Positions 61,622 to 63,457 of a stretch of 63,457 bases of DNA are shown one piece after another. Within the stretch, counting starts at the first letter, position 1; every line of letters starts with the position of its first letter. The position numbers were made by a program, and so were the translations under genes. This DNA is from Azospirillum sp. B506 (GTDB lineage: Bacteria; Pseudomonadota; Alphaproteobacteria; Azospirillales; Azospirillaceae), in NCBI RefSeq assembly GCF_000333595.1, contig NZ_BADK01000023.1:1-63457 (forward strand), written 5' to 3'. A model generated the notes under the pieces. It made no database searches. It was not told where the DNA came from and saw only the letters and a program-made list of their open reading frames with translations.

Positions 61622-63361
61622 TCAGGTGGCGTCCTGGTGCAGGGCCCCGTTCGCGGGGTCCGAACCGGGATCGTTCCGCCGCAGCTTGTGCAGGCTGGCG
61701 TCGATCGACCGCTCGTAACTGACCAGTGGCGGCTTGAGTCCCTGGCTGAACAATGCCTGGCGGATGGCATGGCTGGTCCCCGTCAGGATCACTTTCACGC
61801 CGCGCCGGGCCGCCTTGTGCGCCAGCCCCTCGATGGTGTTGGCCGCCGTCGAATCGAGGAACGGAACGGCCTGGAAATCGACGATCAGCACCCGATGGGT
61901 GTCGGAGATGCGGTCGAGCACCGACCCGATGGACGCCGCCGCCCCGAAGAAGAACACGCCGGAGATCCGATAGATGACGATGTCGGGATCGGCGGCATTC
62001 TGATCGTACGGCTTGCGGGCGACCAGGGCGCCATCGGCGCTGTCCTCCGCCACGAAGGGCGTCTGGCTCTCGATGGCGGTGACCGTCGACATGCGATGGA
62101 TGAACAGCACCGATCCCAGCGCGAAGCCGATGACGATGGCCTCGGTCAGGCCGGTGAAGATGGTCAGCAGGAAGGTCGTCAGCAACACCGCGGCGTCCCC
62201 GCGCGAAGCGCGCAGAAGCGATGCGATGGCCGGCTTTTCGATCATGTTCCAGGACACGACGGCCAGAACGCCGGCAAGGCTGGCGAGCGGGATGTAGCTG
62301 GCCAGCGGTGCGGCGACCAGGATGAAGACCAGCAGGAAGACGGCGTGCAGCATGCCGGCGACCGGTCCGTGGGCACCGGCGCGCACGTTGGTCGCCGTGC
62401 GGGCGATGGTGCCGGTCACGCAGATGCCGCCGAACAGGGACGATGCGACGTTGGCGACGCCCTGCCCGACCAGCTCGCAGTTGGACCGGTGGCGGCGTCC
62501 GGTCATGCCGTCGGCGACCACCGCAGACAGCAGCGATTCGATGGAGCCGAGCAGCGCGAACGAGACCGCACTCGGCAGGACCGCCTGAACCTTCTCCAGG
62601 GTGATCGCCGGCAGGGCCGGCATCGGCAGGCCCGAGGGAATGCCGCCGAACTTGGTGCCGATGGTCTCGACGGTCAGGCCGAAGGCGGCGGTCACCACGG
62701 CGCTGCCGGCCACCGCGATCAGCATGCCCGGCCAGTGCGGCCGCACCGCCTTCAGGCCGACGATGATGCCAATCGACGCAAAGGCCAGAGCGACCGAGGC
62801 CGGATCCGCCGTCGGCAGGGCCGACCACAGCACCGGCAGCTTTTCAAGGAGCGGCCCCGGTTCCGCCCCGGCCAGGGTCAGGCCGAGCAGATCCTTGATC
62901 TGGCTGGCGAAGATGATAACGGCAATGCCGGCGGTGAAGCCGACCGTCACCGGGTAGGGCATGAACTTGATGTAGGTGCCCAGTTGGAGAAGGCCGATGG
63001 CCGCCAGGATCAGGCCGGACAGCAGGGTGGCGAGGATCAGACCATCCATGCCGTGGGCCTGCACGGTGGCGGCGACCAGCACGATGAAGGCGCCGGCCGG
63101 GCCGCCGATCTGGAACCGGCTGCCGCCAAGGGCGGAGACGAAGAAGCCGCCGAAGATCGCGGTGTAGAGCCCCTGTGCCGGCGATGCGCCGGAGGCGATG
63201 GCGATGGCCATCGACAGCGGCAGCGCGACGATGGCCACGGTCAGTCCGGCGACGGCATCGGCGCGGAGGTTGGCCAGTCCATAGCCCTCGCGCAGAATCG
63301 TAACGAGTTTGGGCGTGAACAGCTCGGCAAAGCTGAGTTGGTGGGAAGTCGGTGCTGTCAT
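61622..63361 (-). CDS. SulP-family anion transporter
   Basis: 579 residues from ATG 63361; an in-frame ATG at 63385 would add eight residues. Some 11-12 hydrophobic helices contain SulP motifs: 'DAVAGLTVAIVALPLSMAIA' near the start, 'GLYTAIFGGFFVSALGGS' and 'IGGPAGAFIV'. The C-terminal STAS domain (about 425-545) has 'VDFQAVPFLDSTAANTIEG', the usual phospho-acceptor-like DST. It probably imports sulfate, bicarbonate or a dicarboxylate; the substrate cannot be told from sequence. It is convergent with rbsK, 13 bp apart. Confidence 0.9.
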   Translation of the reverse strand: MTAPTSHQLSFAELFTPKLVTILREGYGLANLRADAVAGLTVAIVALPLSMAIAIASGASPAQGLYTAIFGGFFVSALGGSRFQIGGPAGAFIVLVAATVQAHGMDGLILATLLSGLILAAIGLLQLGTYIKFMPYPVTVGFTAGIAVIIFASQIKDLLGLTLAGAEPGPLLEKLPVLWSALPTADPASVALAFASIGIIVGLKAVRPHWPGMLIAVAGSAVVTAAFGLTVETIGTKFGGIPSGLPMPALPAITLEKVQAVLPSAVSFALLGSIESLLSAVVADGMTGRRHRSNCELVGQGVANVASSLFGGICVTGTIARTATNVRAGAHGPVAGMLHAVFLLVFILVAAPLASYIPLASLAGVLAVVSWNMIEKPAIASLLRASRGDAAVLLTTFLLTIFTGLTEAIVIGFALGSVLFIHRMSTVTAIESQTPFVAEDSADGALVARKPYDQNAADPDIVIYRISGVFFFGAAASIGSVLDRISDTHRVLIVDFQAVPFLDSTAANTIEGLAHKAARRGVKVILTGTSHAIRQALFSQGLKPPLVSYERSIDASLHKLRRNDPGSDPANGALHQDAT

Positions 63362-63457
63362 CTGTCCGGCGGCCTTCTGGATCAAGGCGGCGGGATCGTC
63401 GGCATCAGGTCGGCGGTCGCCGTCGCGCGGTCGATGGTGTAAGGGCGGGGTTTCGGG

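Noticed and set aside
61637-63442. 601-codon plus-strand frame opposite the SulP gene
   Set aside because: Asp/Gly/Arg/Gln-rich antisense artefact; the minus strand has membrane helices and a STAS domain.

Overview
The window is GC-rich throughout except for one AT-rich pocket around 29.4-32.1 kb. Gene content (alphaproteobacterial-style two-component system, SulP, Rbs operon, many LysR regulators, abundant IS5/IS256/Tn3 elements, TPR-fused glycosyltransferases, a ParA/ribbon-helix-helix pair, an RHE_PE00001-like DUF1612 protein) fits a secondary replicon (megaplasmid or chromid) of a soil or plant-associated alphaproteobacterium such as Azospirillum. The genus is an inference. No rRNA, tRNA or CRISPR was seen.

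Layout. 1-4.4 kb: end of a large MBG-repeat surface protein, an IalB-like secreted protein and a histidine kinase/response regulator pair, joined by ATGA overlaps except for the gap before the kinase. 4.4-9.2 kb: a degraded Tn3-family transposon bounded by 35-bp terminal inverted repeats. It carries an internally deleted transposase, a resolvase with an in-frame stop, a res-like region and an intact Mg2+ P-type ATPase. It truncates an RND pump gene whose adaptor gene survives (to 11.1 kb). 11.5-14.3 kb: an IS5-family element, itself split by a complete IS256-family element with 8-bp target duplication, sits inside a small gene.

14.3-25.5 kb is an accessory stretch of small and poorly known genes: a DUF4160 / DUF2442-HTH pair with a palindromic operator, a coiled-coil HEPN-like protein, a membrane-anchored cold-shock-domain protein, and a KAP-family ATPase/tyrosine recombinase operon divergent from a DUF1612-like gene across a 36-bp palindrome. 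25.5-38.6 kb is a surface-glycan type island with five TPR-containing glycosyltransferase or methyltransferase genes. Embedded in it are a small ParA ATPase, an RHH protein, a low-GC methyltransferase and a striking cluster of 11 TCATGA motifs, which I read as a partition- or replication-type DNA site.

38.9-44 kb holds LysR regulators with a SnoaL-like protein and a short-chain dehydrogenase, a ParDE toxin-antitoxin pair and a HAD phosphatase. 44-50.6 kb is a nitrogen-compound uptake and catabolism cluster: dihydropyrimidinase, VC1184-type class V aminotransferase, ureidoglycolate lyase, a polar amino-acid type ABC transporter and a FadR-type regulator. 50.7-55.5 kb has a LysR regulator, a DUF1348 pseudogene, a PNPOx/ferredoxin-reductase fusion, a glutathione S-transferase and a small secreted protein. 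55.6-61.6 kb is a ribose operon (rbsD-A-C-B-R-K) with a LacI-type operator and a frameshifted rbsC. A SulP transporter closes the window.
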